Part shown: positions 9,954 through 19,603 of the stretch, one piece after another | Numbering within the stretch: the stretch's first letter is position 1 | Layout: each line of letters begins with the position of its first letter | From: Arthrobacter sp. Leaf141 | GTDB lineage: Bacteria; Actinomycetota; Actinomycetes; Actinomycetales; Micrococcaceae | Direction of reading: 5' to 3' | NCBI RefSeq assembly: GCF_001424565.1 | Contig: NZ_LMOL01000013.1 | Location: 62,329-126,328, forward strand | DNA length: 64,000 nt | Position numbers and translations under genes: made by a program | Notes under the pieces: model-generated | The model's database searches: none | The model's input: only the letters and a program-made list of their open reading frames with translations | Told to the model about the DNA's origin: nothing

Positions 9954-10241
9954 ATGGGAATTGTTTTCGGACTTGTCTATCTCGCCCTCCTGCTCTTTTT
10001 TGTCGCCCTGATCATCCGCCTGGTCTTTGACTGGGTGCAGATGTTTGCCCGGGAATGGCGGCCCCGCGGGGCCGCCCTGGTGGCGGCGCACACTGTCTAC
10101 TCGATCACCGACCCGCCCCTGAAGGTGCTCCGCCGGCTGATCCCGCCCCTGCGGCTCGGCGGCATTTCGCTGGACCTGGGGTTCCTGATTCTGTTCATCG
10201 CCGTGAGCATTGCGATGGGAATCACCCGCAGCCTCGCCTGA
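9954..10241 (+). CDS. YggT family small membrane protein
   Basis: 95 residues with two hydrophobic segments: the N-terminal one (VFGLVYLALLLFFVALIIRLVF, about 3-24) and a C-terminal one (LDLGFLILFIAVSIAMGI). Between them lies the family motif DPPLKVLRRLIPPLRLGG. YggT proteins sit between sepF and divIVA throughout actinobacteria and firmicutes and are thought to assist division or envelope assembly; the precise function is not established. It has a separate promoter region or reads through from sepF across 121 bases. Confidence 0.9.
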   Translation: MGIVFGLVYLALLLFFVALIIRLVFDWVQMFAREWRPRGAALVAAHTVYSITDPPLKVLRRLIPPLRLGGISLDLGFLILFIAVSIAMGITRSLA

Positions 10242-10315
10242 ATACCCGCGAAACCCTGTCAAATACGCTGGGCCCGCCCCGGGAACGGCTAGGGTGAAGT
10301 GAAGAAAACCCGTAT

Positions 10316-10321
10316 TTGACA
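10316..10321 (+). promoter_or_regulatory. Candidate -35 element upstream of divIVA
   Basis: A perfect TTGACA lies 97 bases before the divIVA start in an AT-rich island within the 176-base gap. No matching -10 at 16-18 bases is convincing, so this is only a partial promoter call. Confidence 0.35.
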
Positions 10322-10417
10322 CTTCAGTGTTGAATTACAGGTAGCAGACCAAATTTAGGTACCGTAGTTTTGACGGCCGGAAGGCCTACTGACTAACCAG
10401 ACCAGTGAGGTGACCAG

Positions 10418-11116
10418 ATGGCTTTGACGCCAGAAGACGTTGTCAACAAACGCTTTCAGCCCACCAAGTTCCGCGAGGGCTACGACCAGGACGAAGTTGA
10501 TGACTTCCTGGACGAAATCGTCGTCGAACTCCGACGCCTGAACCAGGAAAACGACGAGCTCCGCAAGAAGCTCGCCGATTCCGGCACCAGCGTCCCGGCC
10601 GCCACCGCCGCAGCACCTGTGGTGGAGAAGGTCCCCGCACCGGTCAAGGCCGACAAGGACGACGCCAACGAGAAGGCCGAGGCAGCCAAGGCCGCCGAAG
10701 CTGCCAAGAAGAAGGAAGCCGCTCCGGCCGCTCCCGCCCCGGCAGTACAGGCCGCACCGGCACCGGCAGCAGCAGCCCCGGCCAACACCCCGTCAGCGGA
10801 ATCCGCTGCCGGCCTGTTGGCCATGGCCCAGCAGATGCACGACCGCCACGTCTCCGACGGCCAGGCCCAGAAGGACAAGATCATCGCCGAAGCGCAGATC
10901 GAAGCCTCCAGCCTCGTCAACGACGCCCAGGAAAAGTCACGCAAGATCCTCGGCGCCCTGGAACAGCAGCGGTCCGTCCTGGAGCGCAAGGTCGAGCAGC
11001 TGCGCGGCTTCGAACGCGACTACCGTTCACGCCTCAAGGCTTACATCGAGGGCCAGCTCCGCGACCTCGACGCACGCGGCTCCGTCGCTGCACCGGAAGT
11101 CAGCGAAGCCAACTGA
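10418..11116 (+). CDS. divIVA: Polar growth and septum-site protein DivIVA (Wag31)
   Basis: Coiled-coil scaffold that senses negative curvature; in actinobacteria it directs polar wall growth. 232 residues: the conserved N-terminal lipid-binding domain (ALTPEDVVNKRFQPTKFREGYDQDEVDDFLDEI split here as LTPEDVVNKRFQ and GYDQDEVDDFLDEI), a first coiled coil, a central Ala/Pro/Lys-rich linker of about 80 residues, and a second coiled coil (about 140-210). A strong Shine-Dalgarno (GAGGTGA) precedes the ATG. It closes the division cluster and is followed by a strong terminator. Confidence 0.96.
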   Translation: MALTPEDVVNKRFQPTKFREGYDQDEVDDFLDEIVVELRRLNQENDELRKKLADSGTSVPAATAAAPVVEKVPAPVKADKDDANEKAEAAKAAEAAKKKEAAPAAPAPAVQAAPAPAAAAPANTPSAESAAGLLAMAQQMHDRHVSDGQAQKDKIIAEAQIEASSLVNDAQEKSRKILGALEQQRSVLERKVEQLRGFERDYRSRLKAYIEGQLRDLDARGSVAAPEVSEAN

Positions 11117-11136
11117 TCCACCCAGCACGTATTCTG

Positions 11137-11174
11137 AAAGCCGGTGGCTGAGGATTCCTCGGCCACCGGCTTTT
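11137..11174 (+). terminator. Intrinsic terminator of divIVA
   Basis: A 12-base stem AAAGCCGGTGGC (11137-11148) pairs with 11162-11173 and encloses a further GAGG/CCTC pair; TTTT closes the right arm. It lies 20 bases after the stop. Confidence 0.8.
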
Positions 11175-11207
11175 GGCATTAATACCGGTATCACGAATGA
11201 AAGCACC

Positions 11208-11798
11208 ATGACTGACGAACCTGCCGCTGCCGCTGCACGCCCTGTCCCGCCTTCGCAGCGCCCCCGCCGCGCCGTGCTGCTGTCCCTGTTTGCCGGGTTC
11301 GCAGTCTTCGCCTACGTCTTTGACCAACTGACGAAGATCTGGGTGGTATCCACCATGGTGGAGGGCGAACGGATCCCCGTCCTGCCGCCGGTCCTGCACT
11401 GGTACTTCATCAGGAACTCCGGCGCCGCTTTCTCGATCGGCGAGAACGTAACCTGGATCTTTTCCATCATCATGGCGGCCGTGGTGGTCGCCATCCTGTT
11501 CCAGATCCGCAAAATCGGCTCCCGCTGGTGGGCGCTTGCCCTGGGGCTGCTGCTCGGCGGCGCACTGGGAAACCTGACAGACCGGCTGTTCCGGGAACCT
11601 TCCTTCGGAATGGGCCATGTGGTGGACTTCATCCAGCTACCCAACTTCGCCATCTTCAACATCGCCGACTCCGCAGTGGTCTCCGCGGTGGCGATCATCT
11701 GCATCCTGACGCTCCGCGGCATTGGCATGGACGGTGCCCGACTGCACGCTGCGGCCAAAACCAGCCCCGACACGGCGAAGGAGTCCGGTGATGCCTGA
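11208..11798 (+). CDS. lspA: Lipoprotein signal peptidase LspA
   Basis: Membrane aspartyl protease that cleaves lipoprotein signal peptides after diacylglyceryl modification. 196 residues with four predicted membrane helices. Family motifs: [12 protein letters not shown], the first catalytic Asp in LGNLTDRLF, and the second in FNIADSAVV. The N-terminus (about 22 residues) is Ala/Pro/Arg-rich and cytoplasmic. Its last codons overlap the start of the pseudouridine synthase gene, so the two are co-transcribed, a common pairing. Confidence 0.96.
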   Translation: MTDEPAAAAARPVPPSQRPRRAVLLSLFAGFAVFAYVFDQLTKIWVVSTMVEGERIPVLPPVLHWYFIRNSGAAFSIGENVTWIFSIIMAAVVVAILFQIRKIGSRWWALALGLLLGGALGNLTDRLFREPSFGMGHVVDFIQLPNFAIFNIADSAVVSAVAIICILTLRGIGMDGARLHAAAKTSPDTAKESGDA

Positions 11799-12717
11799 GC
11801 GCATCATTGTTGCCGGAGAATTCGGCGGAACACGGGCCGACGCCGGCCTGGCCGCCCTGCTGGGCATCTCCCGTTCGATGGCGGCCACCCTCCTGGCCGA
11901 AGGCAACGTTGTTGCCGGCGGCAAGGTGCTGGGCAAGTCGGCAAAACTCGTGGCCGGAGACGAACTCCTGGTCACCATTCCGGACCGGCGCGACCCGCTG
12001 GAAGTCGTGGAGGAAGTTGTGGAAGACCTGTTGATCCTGCTCGACGACGAAGATTTCGTCGTCGTCGACAAGCCCGTGGGGGTTGCCGCGCACCCGTCAC
12101 CGGGCTGGGTGGGCCCCACGGTGGTGGGCGGCCTCGCCGGGGCTGGTTACCGCATTTCCACGTCCGGGGCACCGGAACGCGCCGGCATCGTCCACCGGCT
12201 CGACGTCGGCACGTCGGGCGTGATGGTGGTGGCCAAGTCCGAGCGCGCCTACACGGCCCTGAAGCGGGCTTTCAAGGAGCGCACCGTGGAGAAGGTCTAC
12301 CACGCGGTGGTCCAGGGACTGCCTGACCCGCTCGAAGGCACCATCGACGCGCCCATCGGCCGGCATCCCGGCCACGACTGGCGCTTCGCCGTCATCGAGG
12401 ACGGCCGCCCCTCCGTCACGCACTATGAAGTCCTGGAGGCCTTCGGAAAAGCATCGCTGGTGGAGGTGCACCTCGAAACGGGACGCACCCACCAGATCCG
12501 AGTGCATTTCTCCGCCCTCCGCCACCCCTGCGTCGGCGACCTGACCTACGGAGCGGACCCGCGGCTCGCGGCCACCCTGGGGCTCACGCGGCAGTGGCTG
12601 CACGCCCGTCAGCTGGGCTTCGAGCATCCCGTCACCGGTGAACCTGTGCTGGTGTCCAGCGAGTACCCGCAGGACCTTTCCCACGCACTGGAAGTGCTCG
12701 GCTCGGGCCAGGCCTAG
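11791..12717 (+). CDS. RluA/RluD family rRNA pseudouridine synthase
   Basis: Isomerises uridine to pseudouridine in RNA, most likely 23S rRNA; the target position cannot be read from sequence. 308 residues from the ATG at 11791, with GGAG upstream in the lspA end. An S4 RNA-binding domain comes first ([24 protein letters not shown]), then the catalytic domain with the diagnostic [16 protein letters not shown] (catalytic Asp) and [12 protein letters not shown]. The frame is open upstream to 11722 but that lies inside lspA. Confidence 0.93.
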   Translation: MPERIIVAGEFGGTRADAGLAALLGISRSMAATLLAEGNVVAGGKVLGKSAKLVAGDELLVTIPDRRDPLEVVEEVVEDLLILLDDEDFVVVDKPVGVAAHPSPGWVGPTVVGGLAGAGYRISTSGAPERAGIVHRLDVGTSGVMVVAKSERAYTALKRAFKERTVEKVYHAVVQGLPDPLEGTIDAPIGRHPGHDWRFAVIEDGRPSVTHYEVLEAFGKASLVEVHLETGRTHQIRVHFSALRHPCVGDLTYGADPRLAATLGLTRQWLHARQLGFEHPVTGEPVLVSSEYPQDLSHALEVLGSGQA

Positions 12718-12740
12718 CCATCCCCACGCGCGCCAGTGCG

Positions 12741-12746
12741 TAGAAT
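12741..12746 (+). promoter_or_regulatory. -10 element for leaderless dnaE
   Basis: TAGAAT ends 6 bases before the GTG start of dnaE, which puts the expected +1 on the G of the start codon. No Shine-Dalgarno is present. The -35 region is weak. Confidence 0.6.
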
Positions 12747-12752
12747 GGTGCG

Positions 12753-15700
12753 GTGACTTCCAGCAATGATTCGTTCGTCCACCTGCACACCCACACCGAA
12801 TACTCCATGCTGGATGGGGCGGCCCGGCTGGGTGAACTGTTCGATGAAACCGACCGGCTGGGCATGCCGGCGCTGGCCACCACGGACCACGGGTACCTCT
12901 TCGGGGCCTTTGATTTCTGGCGGAAAGCCACGGATAAGGGCATCAAACCCATCATCGGGGTGGAAGCCTACGTCACCCCCGGCACGGCCCGCGGCGACAA
13001 GAGCCGCGTCCGCTGGGGCGAGGAAAACCAGCGCAAGGACGACGTCTCCGGCGGTGGCTCCTACACCCACATGACGCTGCTGAGCTACAACAACGTCGGC
13101 ATGCGCAACCTGTTCCGAGCCTCCTCCATCGCCTCCCTCGACTCGGTATTCGGCAAGTGGCCCCGGCTGGACCGCGAACTGCTGAACACCTACTCCGAAG
13201 GCCTCATCGCCACCACAGGCTGCCCCTCCGGAGAAGTCCAGACCCGCCTTCGGCTCGGCCAGTACCGCGAGGCCCTGGAGGCGGCCGCCGAATTCCGGGA
13301 TATCTTCGGTGCGGAAAACTACTTCTGCGAACTGATGGACCACGGCCTGGATATCGAGCGGCGGGTCACCGGCGACCTGCTGCGCCTGGCCAAGGACCTT
13401 AACCTGCCCCTGGTGGCTACCAACGACCTGCACTACACCCACGAGCACGACGCGAAGGCGCACGAGGCGCTGCTCGCCATCCAGTCCGGCTCCACGCTCC
13501 TGGAACCCACGTACGACAACGGCGGCTCCCGCTTCGCGTTCTCCGGCAGCGGCTATTACCTCAAGTCGCCGCGGGAAATGCGGGAACTGTTCCGCGACCA
13601 CCCGGAAGCCTGCGACAACACCCTCCTGATCGCCGAACGCTGCGAAGTTTCGTTCAACACCGGCGCCAACTACATGCCCCGGTTCCCCTGCCCGGAGGGT
13701 GAGGACGAAACCTCCTGGCTGGTCAAGGAAGTGGATACCGGACTGCGCTACCGCTACCCGCAGGGCATCCCGGACAAGGTCCGCAAGCAGGCAGACTACG
13801 AACTCGAAGTCATCACGTCCATGGGCTTCCCGGGCTACTTCCTGGTGGTGGCCGACTTCATCAACTGGGCCAAAAACAACGGTATCCGCGTGGGTCCCGG
13901 CCGTGGTTCCGGCGCTGGTTCCATGGTTGCCTACGCCATGCGCATCACCGACCTCGATCCGCTGCACCACGGCCTGATCTTCGAACGGTTCCTGAACCCC
14001 GACCGCGTCTCCATGCCCGACTTCGACGTCGACTTCGATGACCGGCGCCGCTCCGAAGTCATCGACTACGTCACCCGCAAATACGGCGATGAGCGCGTGG
14101 CCATGATCGTCACCTACGGCACCATCAAAACCAAGCAGGCGCTCAAGGACTCCTCCCGCGTGCTGGGCTACCCGTTCAGCATGGGCGAAACGCTGACCAA
14201 GGCGCTGCCGCCCGCCGTGATGGCCAAGGACATCCCCCTGGCCGATATCCAGAACAAGGACTCAAAGCGCTACAGCGAGGCCGGCGACTTCCGGCAGCTG
14301 ATCGCCACTGACCCCGAAGCCGCCAAGGTCTTCGAAACGGCCCTGGGCATCGAAGGCCTGAAACGCCAGTGGGGCGTGCACGCCGCCGGCGTGATCATGT
14401 CCTCGGACCCCATCATCGACGTGATCCCCGTCATGCGCCGCTTCCAGGACGGCCAGGTCATCACGCAGTTCGACTATCCGACGTCCGAGGGCCTGGGCCT
14501 GATCAAGATGGACTTCCTCGGCCTGAGGAACCTGACGATCATTTCCGATGCCCTGGAAAACATCAAGATGAACCGGAACATCGACCTGGACCTGGAGACC
14601 CTGGAACTGGACGACGTCGAATCCTACGAACTCCTGGCCCGCGGCGACACCCTCGGGGTGTTCCAGCTCGACGGCGGCCCCATGCGCTCCCTCCTGAAGC
14701 TCATGAAGCCTGACAACTTCGAAGACATCTCGGCAGTGCTTGCCCTGTACCGTCCCGGCCCCATGGGCGCCAACGCCCACACCGACTATGCCCTGCGCAA
14801 GAACGGCATCCAGGAAGTCATCCCCATCCACCCCGAGCTCAAGGAACCGCTCGCGGAAATCCTGGGCGGTACGTACGGCCTGATTGTGTACCAGGAGCAG
14901 GTCATGGCCGTGGCCCAGAAGCTGGCCGGCTACTCCCTGGGCCAGGCCGACATCCTTCGCCGCGCCATGGGCAAAAAGAAGAAATCCGAGCTGGACAAGC
15001 AGTTCGCCGGGTTCTCCCAGGGCATGCAGGACAACGGCTACTCCATGGCTGCCGTGAAAACCCTCTGGGACATCCTGCTGCCCTTCTCCGACTACGCCTT
15101 CAACAAGGCGCACTCGGCGGCCTACGGCGTCATTTCCTACTGGACTGCGTACCTCAAGGCGCACTACGCGCCGGAGTACATGGCTGCGCTGCTGACCTCC
15201 GTGGGGGACGACAAGGACAAGTCCGCCATCTACCTCAACGAATGCCGCCGTATGGGCATCACCGTGCTGCCGCCGGATGTGAACGAGTCCGCCCTGAACT
15301 TCACTCCGGTGGGCACCGACATCCGCTTCGGCATGGGCGCCATCCGGAACGTGGGCGTCAACGCGGTCGAAGCCATGGTGGCCGCCCGCGAAAGCGAGGG
15401 AGCATACATCTCCTTCAAGGACTACCTGATGAAGGTCCCCGCGGTGGTCTGCAACAAGCGCACCATCGAGTCACTGATCAAGTCCGGGGCCTTCGACTCC
15501 CTGGGGCACCACCGGCGTGCGCTGGCCATGATCCACGAGGAAGCCATCGACTCGGTGATCACCCTCAAGCGCAATGAGGCGATCGGCCAGTTCGACCTCT
15601 TTGCCGGCTTCGAGGATTCCGACTCGGAAGCGTCGCTCAGCATCGAAATCCCGGACCTGCCCGAATGGGAAAAGAAGGACAAACTGTCTTTCGAGCGGGA

Positions 15701-16310
15701 CATGCTGGGCCTCTACGTCTCCGACCACCCCCTGCAGGGGCTCGAAGGGCTCCTGAGCCAGCACGCCGAAATGAGCATCACTACCGTCCTCGGCGAGGAC
15801 GGACCCCAGGACGGCGCCATCATCACCATCGCCGGCATGATCACCTCCCTGAGCCGCCGGATCGCCAAAGCCAGCGGCAACGCGTACGCCCGGGCCGAAG
15901 TGGAGGACCTGGGCGGTTCACTGGAAGTAATGTTCTTCGGCCAGGTCTACGGGCCCATCGCCTCCGTACTGGCGGAGGACCTGATTGTGGTGGTCAAGGG
16001 CCGCCTGCAGAAGCGCGACGACGGCGCCATCGCCCTGAACTGCATGGAGCTGTCCGTGCCGGACCTCAGCGAGGGGCTCAACGGGCCGCTGGTGATCACC
16101 ATGGCCACGCACAAGGCCACCGAAGCCGTGGTCACCGAGCTCGGCGACGTGCTCCGGACCCACCGGGGCAACTCGGAAGTCCGGCTGCACCTGCAGGGCG
16201 ATACCCGCACCGAGATCATGGGCCTGCCGGTCCACCTCCGGGTGAACCCCAGCCCGTCACTGTTCGGTGACCTGAAGGTCCTCCTGGGGCCAGCCTGCCT
16301 GGACGCCTGA
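12753..16310 (+). CDS. dnaE: DNA polymerase III alpha subunit DnaE (replicative)
   Basis: Catalytic subunit of the chromosomal replicase. 1185 residues, the usual length of actinobacterial DnaE1. Order: PHP domain at the N-terminus (HLHTHTEYSMLDGAARL, residues about 8-24), polymerase palm with the catalytic carboxylates in MPDFDVDFDDRRR near residues 420-432, fingers, helix-hairpin-helix region, and a C-terminal OB fold (about residues 1020-1100). It has the features of DnaE1, not the mutagenic DnaE2. The GTG start has no Shine-Dalgarno and follows a -10 directly, so translation is probably leaderless. It converges with the flavin reductase gene with only 25 bases between stops. Confidence 0.97.
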   Translation: MTSSNDSFVHLHTHTEYSMLDGAARLGELFDETDRLGMPALATTDHGYLFGAFDFWRKATDKGIKPIIGVEAYVTPGTARGDKSRVRWGEENQRKDDVSGGGSYTHMTLLSYNNVGMRNLFRASSIASLDSVFGKWPRLDRELLNTYSEGLIATTGCPSGEVQTRLRLGQYREALEAAAEFRDIFGAENYFCELMDHGLDIERRVTGDLLRLAKDLNLPLVATNDLHYTHEHDAKAHEALLAIQSGSTLLEPTYDNGGSRFAFSGSGYYLKSPREMRELFRDHPEACDNTLLIAERCEVSFNTGANYMPRFPCPEGEDETSWLVKEVDTGLRYRYPQGIPDKVRKQADYELEVITSMGFPGYFLVVADFINWAKNNGIRVGPGRGSGAGSMVAYAMRITDLDPLHHGLIFERFLNPDRVSMPDFDVDFDDRRRSEVIDYVTRKYGDERVAMIVTYGTIKTKQALKDSSRVLGYPFSMGETLTKALPPAVMAKDIPLADIQNKDSKRYSEAGDFRQLIATDPEAAKVFETALGIEGLKRQWGVHAAGVIMSSDPIIDVIPVMRRFQDGQVITQFDYPTSEGLGLIKMDFLGLRNLTIISDALENIKMNRNIDLDLETLELDDVESYELLARGDTLGVFQLDGGPMRSLLKLMKPDNFEDISAVLALYRPGPMGANAHTDYALRKNGIQEVIPIHPELKEPLAEILGGTYGLIVYQEQVMAVAQKLAGYSLGQADILRRAMGKKKKSELDKQFAGFSQGMQDNGYSMAAVKTLWDILLPFSDYAFNKAHSAAYGVISYWTAYLKAHYAPEYMAALLTSVGDDKDKSAIYLNECRRMGITVLPPDVNESALNFTPVGTDIRFGMGAIRNVGVNAVEAMVAARESEGAYISFKDYLMKVPAVVCNKRTIESLIKSGAFDSLGHHRRALAMIHEEAIDSVITLKRNEAIGQFDLFAGFEDSDSEASLSIEIPDLPEWEKKDKLSFERDMLGLYVSDHPLQGLEGLLSQHAEMSITTVLGEDGPQDGAIITIAGMITSLSRRIAKASGNAYARAEVEDLGGSLEVMFFGQVYGPIASVLAEDLIVVVKGRLQKRDDGAIALNCMELSVPDLSEGLNGPLVITMATHKATEAVVTELGDVLRTHRGNSEVRLHLQGDTRTEIMGLPVHLRVNPSPSLFGDLKVLLGPACLDA

Positions 16311-16335
16311 CCCGCCGCTACGCCCCGGCCGCCCC

Positions 16336-16836
16336 TCAGATCTCGTAGTCGAGGGGTGCCGGCTGGCTGTAGGCGCCGTCGTGGTACAGCAGGGGCAGGC
16401 CATCGCCGCCCACCTGGCCGTCCACCACCTGGACCACCACCACGGCGTTGTTCTCGAACGAGAGCCGCATCTGGACTTCCCCGATCAGCCAGCCGGCGAC
16501 GTCCTTGAGGACCGGCACTCCGTGCGGGCCCACCTCCCAGTGGTCCCCTTCGAAACGGTTCCTGGTCCTGGCGAACCGGTCAGCCAGGTCCTGGTTCTCC
16601 AGGCCCAGCATATGGACGCCCACGTGGGTGGTGTTGGCCACGGCGGGCCAGGAGCTGGAGCTGCGGGCCATGTTGAACGTAAACCGCGGCGGCTGCGCAG
16701 ACAGTGACGCCACTGACGTGGCAGTGAAGCCGTAGGGCCGGTCCTGGTAGTTGACTGTGATGATGGCGACGCCGGCTGCATGCCGGCGGAACATCTGCTT
16801 GAACGTCGCCTCGAACGACGCACTGGTCTCATCCAC
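16336..16836 (-). CDS. Flavin reductase family protein (FMN-binding split barrel)
   Basis: 166 residues from a GTG at 16836-16834, chosen because AGGAG lies 5 bases upstream; a TTG 15 bases further out is also in frame. The sequence FKQMFRRHAAGVAIITV, then FTATSVASLSAQPPRFTFNM and the late HDGAYSQP are typical of flavin reductase domains that supply reduced FMN/FAD to a monooxygenase or act as NAD(P)H:flavin oxidoreductases. No partner oxygenase lies nearby, so the substrate is unknown. It stands alone on the minus strand, divergent from the next gene. Confidence 0.85.
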   Translation of the reverse strand: MDETSASFEATFKQMFRRHAAGVAIITVNYQDRPYGFTATSVASLSAQPPRFTFNMARSSSSWPAVANTTHVGVHMLGLENQDLADRFARTRNRFEGDHWEVGPHGVPVLKDVAGWLIGEVQMRLSFENNAVVVVQVVDGQVGGDGLPLLYHDGAYSQPAPLDYEI

Positions 16837-16948
16837 CGGAACTCCTGACAAATAAAAGGTTGCTTGGCTTCAAGGGTATGGCCCTGTGGCCGGGGCGCCG
16901 AACGCCTGTGAAGCCGGAAGACCGGCGCTGGACCACCCCGTAATTTGT

Positions 16949-16954
16949 TAAGGT
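16949..16954 (+). promoter_or_regulatory. -10 element for a leaderless membrane-protein gene
   Basis: TAAGGT ends 7 bases before the ATG at 16962 in a locally AT-rich stretch; there is no Shine-Dalgarno. Confidence 0.5.
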
Positions 16955-16961
16955 TTGTTGC

Positions 16962-17495
16962 ATGAGCACTATTCCCCGCCGGCAGCGCGCACGGCCATCC
17001 TGGGCCACCCTCGTGGTGACGGCTGCCGCAGGCATCCCTGCCGGCGTCCTCTGGTGGCTGCTGGCCCCGGCCGGGCTGAACCTGATCACCCGGGACCCCG
17101 CCCTCGGCACAGGCACCAACCCGCTGGCGTGGCTGCCCCGGGACCTGACGCTCGCCGGCCTGTTCCTCCTCGCCGGCTGCCTTGTGGCGGCCTTCCTGGC
17201 CGGCAGCAAGCGGCCGGACCCGCAGACTGCCCTGGTGCTGGGCCTGGCAGGGTCGTTCTGCGGTGCAGTCCTTGCCTGGCAGACGGGCCTCCTCGCCGCC
17301 TCGCTGTGGGGACCTGCCGCCGACCCGGCATTGAATGCCAGTGTGGCGTTTTCGCTGCGCGCCTGGCCCGTGATCCTGATCTGGCCGGCCGCCACCGCCA
17401 TCGCAGTATTTGTCCTCGAAATCATCCAGTTTCCAGGCCGCAGGCCAGCCTCCGGGATGATGTCCGGGCAGGACGCCCCCGGCCCCGTAAAATAG
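16962..17495 (+). CDS. Hypothetical four-helix membrane protein
   Basis: I do not recognise a named family. 177 residues with a short basic N-terminus ([12 protein letters not shown]) and four hydrophobic segments: about 15-35, 62-82, 90-112 and 128-150. Loops contain few charged residues and no metal-binding motif. It ends in a polar tail. The likely leaderless promoter of hisD lies in its last codons, but the gene need not be functionally linked to histidine synthesis. A small actinobacterial inner-membrane protein is the safest statement. Confidence 0.75.
   Translation: MSTIPRRQRARPSWATLVVTAAAGIPAGVLWWLLAPAGLNLITRDPALGTGTNPLAWLPRDLTLAGLFLLAGCLVAAFLAGSKRPDPQTALVLGLAGSFCGAVLAWQTGLLAASLWGPAADPALNASVAFSLRAWPVILIWPAATAIAVFVLEIIQFPGRRPASGMMSGQDAPGPVK
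17488..17493 (+). promoter_or_regulatory. -10 element for leaderless hisD
   Basis: TAAAAT ends 6 bases before the GTG start of hisD, and its last T is the first base of the upstream TAG stop codon. There is no Shine-Dalgarno. Confidence 0.65.
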
Positions 17496-17499
17496 CCGG

Positions 17500-18873
17500 G
17501 TGAGCCTTTCTTCCCAGCCTTCTGCCCCCGCCACTTCCGCCGTCGCCTTCCGCACCGTTGACCTCCGCGGCCAGGACCTGACGCTGGCCGGACTGCGCGC
17601 CGCCGTGCCGCGGGCCAAGGGCCGGACAGTTGCCGACGCCGAGGAAAAAGTGCACGGCATCATCGCCGCCGTCAGGGCGGACGGGTTCGCCGCCCTGGCT
17701 AGCCTCGCGGCAAAGTTCGACGGCGTGGAGCAGCAGCACCCGCTGGTCCCGCAGGACGCGCTGGACGCCGCCCTGGCCGGGCTGGATCCCGAGGTGCGCA
17801 GCGCGCTGGAGGAATCGATCAGCCGTGCCCGGATTTTTGCCGACGGGCAGCGTCCACGGAACATCGACGTTGAACTGGGCGACGGCGCCGTGGTCAGCCA
17901 GAACTGGGTCCCGGTGGGACGCGTGGGCCTGTACGTCCCCGGTGGCCTGGCCGTCTACCCGTCCTCCGTGATCATGAACGTGGTCCCCGCCCAAGCCGCG
18001 GGCGTGGCCTCGATCGCCCTGGCGTCGCCGCCGCAGAAGGAATTCGGCGGGCTGCCGCACCCCACCATCCTTGCCGCCGCCGCGCTGCTGGGGATTACCG
18101 AGGTTTACGCCATCGGCGGCGCGCAGGCCATCGCCGCTTTCGCCTACGGCATCCCGGCGGCCCCGGCCGGACCCGCCCTGGAGCCCGTGGATGTGGTGAC
18201 TGGCCCCGGCAACATCTTTGTGGCGACGGCCAAGCGCCTGGTCAAGGGAGTGGTGGGGATCGATTCGGAGGCCGGCACCACGGAGATCGCTATCCTCGCC
18301 GACTCCAGCGCCCAGCCGCACCTCGTGGCCGCAGACCTCATCAGCCAAGCCGAGCACGATCCGCAGGCAGCGTCAGTTCTGGTGACGGACTCCGGGGAAC
18401 TCGCCGCAGCGGTGCGTGTTGAACTGGACCGGCAGGCTGCCGCCACCCGGCACGCCGCCAGGGTGGCTGAAGCCCTGTCCGGGCCGCAGTCAGGGGTGGT
18501 GCTGGTGGACGGCCTGGAACAGGGCATCGCCGCCTGCGACGCCTACGCCGCCGAGCACCTGGAGATCATGACCCGGGACGCCGCAGCCGTGGCAGCCCGG
18601 ATCAGGAACGCCGGAGCCATATTTGTGGGGGACTACAGCCCGGTCAGCCTGGGCGACTACTGCGCAGGCTCCAACCACGTCCTGCCCACCAGCGGCACCG
18701 CAGCCTTCTCTTCCGGCTTGAACGTCACCACTTTCCTGCGGGCCATCCAGGTGATCAACTACAGCCGTGCGGCGCTCTCCGAGGTCAGCGGCCACATCGT
18801 CAGCCTTTCCCGGGCAGAGGACCTGCCGGCACACGGCGACGCGGTGACCGCCCGCTTCCCCGCAGCGCGCTAG
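17500..18873 (+). CDS. hisD: Histidinol dehydrogenase HisD
   Basis: Zinc enzyme that carries out the last two steps of histidine synthesis, L-histidinol to L-histidine with two NAD+. 457 residues. NAD-site segment [15 protein letters not shown], family signature [18 protein letters not shown], catalytic Glu-His pair in AAEHLEIM, and zinc/substrate region [14 protein letters not shown] are all intact. The rest of the his operon is not within the window to the right; nrdR follows. The GTG start fits a leaderless message. Confidence 0.96.
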   Translation: MSLSSQPSAPATSAVAFRTVDLRGQDLTLAGLRAAVPRAKGRTVADAEEKVHGIIAAVRADGFAALASLAAKFDGVEQQHPLVPQDALDAALAGLDPEVRSALEESISRARIFADGQRPRNIDVELGDGAVVSQNWVPVGRVGLYVPGGLAVYPSSVIMNVVPAQAAGVASIALASPPQKEFGGLPHPTILAAAALLGITEVYAIGGAQAIAAFAYGIPAAPAGPALEPVDVVTGPGNIFVATAKRLVKGVVGIDSEAGTTEIAILADSSAQPHLVAADLISQAEHDPQAASVLVTDSGELAAAVRVELDRQAAATRHAARVAEALSGPQSGVVLVDGLEQGIAACDAYAAEHLEIMTRDAAAVAARIRNAGAIFVGDYSPVSLGDYCAGSNHVLPTSGTAAFSSGLNVTTFLRAIQVINYSRAALSEVSGHIVSLSRAEDLPAHGDAVTARFPAAR

Positions 18874-18876
18874 GCA

Positions 18877-18918
18877 CCACATGTAGTAATTACAGGATTG
18901 TGATTACCCCAGATGTGG
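18877..18918. promoter_or_regulatory. Nested inverted repeat over the nrdR promoter
   Basis: Outer arms CCACAT (18877-18882) and ATGTGG (18913-18918) enclose inner arms GTAATTACA (18886-18894) and TGTGATTAC (18899-18907), which match at 8 of 9 positions. The inner right arm overlaps the candidate -35 of nrdR. It looks like an operator; the regulator is unknown and the repeat does not match the usual NrdR box. Confidence 0.5.
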
Positions 18919-18927
18919 CCGTAAACT
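18898..18927 (+). promoter_or_regulatory. nrdR promoter
   Basis: TTGTGA (18898-18903) and TAAACT (18922-18927) are separated by 18 bases, giving a leader of about 70 bases before the TTG start. Confidence 0.6.
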
Positions 18928-19005
18928 GAACAGTGCTGTACTGCCGCCTCCGCCGGGGGCCGGTTGGGACGTCCCGGTCACCGGGACCGTGCGAAAGGGG
19001 ACACC

Positions 19006-19512
19006 TTGTACTGTCCGTTCTGCCGCAATCCCGATTCCCGCGTTGTTGACAGCCGCATGGCTGATGACGGCTCGGCCATCCGCCGCCGTCGCCAGTGCCC
19101 TGGCTGCGGCCGCCGGTTCACCACAGTGGAAACCACCAGCCTGTCCGTGATCAAGCGCTCCGGCGTCGGTGAGCCGTTCAGCCGCAGCAAGGTCATTAAC
19201 GGCGTCCGCAAGGCGTGCCAGGGCAGGCCTGTCAGCGAGGATGACCTCGCGCTGCTGGCCCAGGAGGTGGAGGAGCAGATCCGCGCCTCCGGAGCCGCGG
19301 AAATCGACGCCCATGAGGTGGGGCTGGTGATTCTTGGCCCGCTGCAGAAGCTGGACAAGGTGGCCTACCTCCGGTTCGCCAGCGTCTACCAGGCCTTCGA
19401 GTCCCTGGCGGACTTCGAAACAGCCATCTCCCTGCTCCGCCATGAAGCGGACCAGGACGCTGCGGCCGGTCCGGCCACGGCACCCGTGGGCCCGGAGAAA
19501 AGCGCCCTTTAG
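19006..19512 (+). CDS. nrdR: Transcriptional repressor NrdR
   Basis: ATP/dATP-sensing repressor of ribonucleotide reductase genes. 168 residues from the TTG at 19006, chosen because the family begins with M-x-CPFC and GAAAGGGG lies just upstream; a longer frame to 18964 would add a non-conserved extension. Zinc ribbon: CPFC at residues 3-6 and [10 protein letters not shown]. It is followed by the ATP-cone domain with [17 protein letters not shown]. No nrd genes are in the window, so its targets lie elsewhere. The C-terminal tail ([12 protein letters not shown]) is disordered. Confidence 0.94.
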   Translation: MYCPFCRNPDSRVVDSRMADDGSAIRRRRQCPGCGRRFTTVETTSLSVIKRSGVGEPFSRSKVINGVRKACQGRPVSEDDLALLAQEVEEQIRASGAAEIDAHEVGLVILGPLQKLDKVAYLRFASVYQAFESLADFETAISLLRHEADQDAAAGPATAPVGPEKSAL

Positions 19513-19603
19513 CTTGCCGGTGGCGGCGCGGAGGGGAAGCCGCAGCCGCCGCCGGCACCCCCGGACCGGTCCATCTGCTGCCTGGGCCCCCCGGCCCGGC
19601 CGG

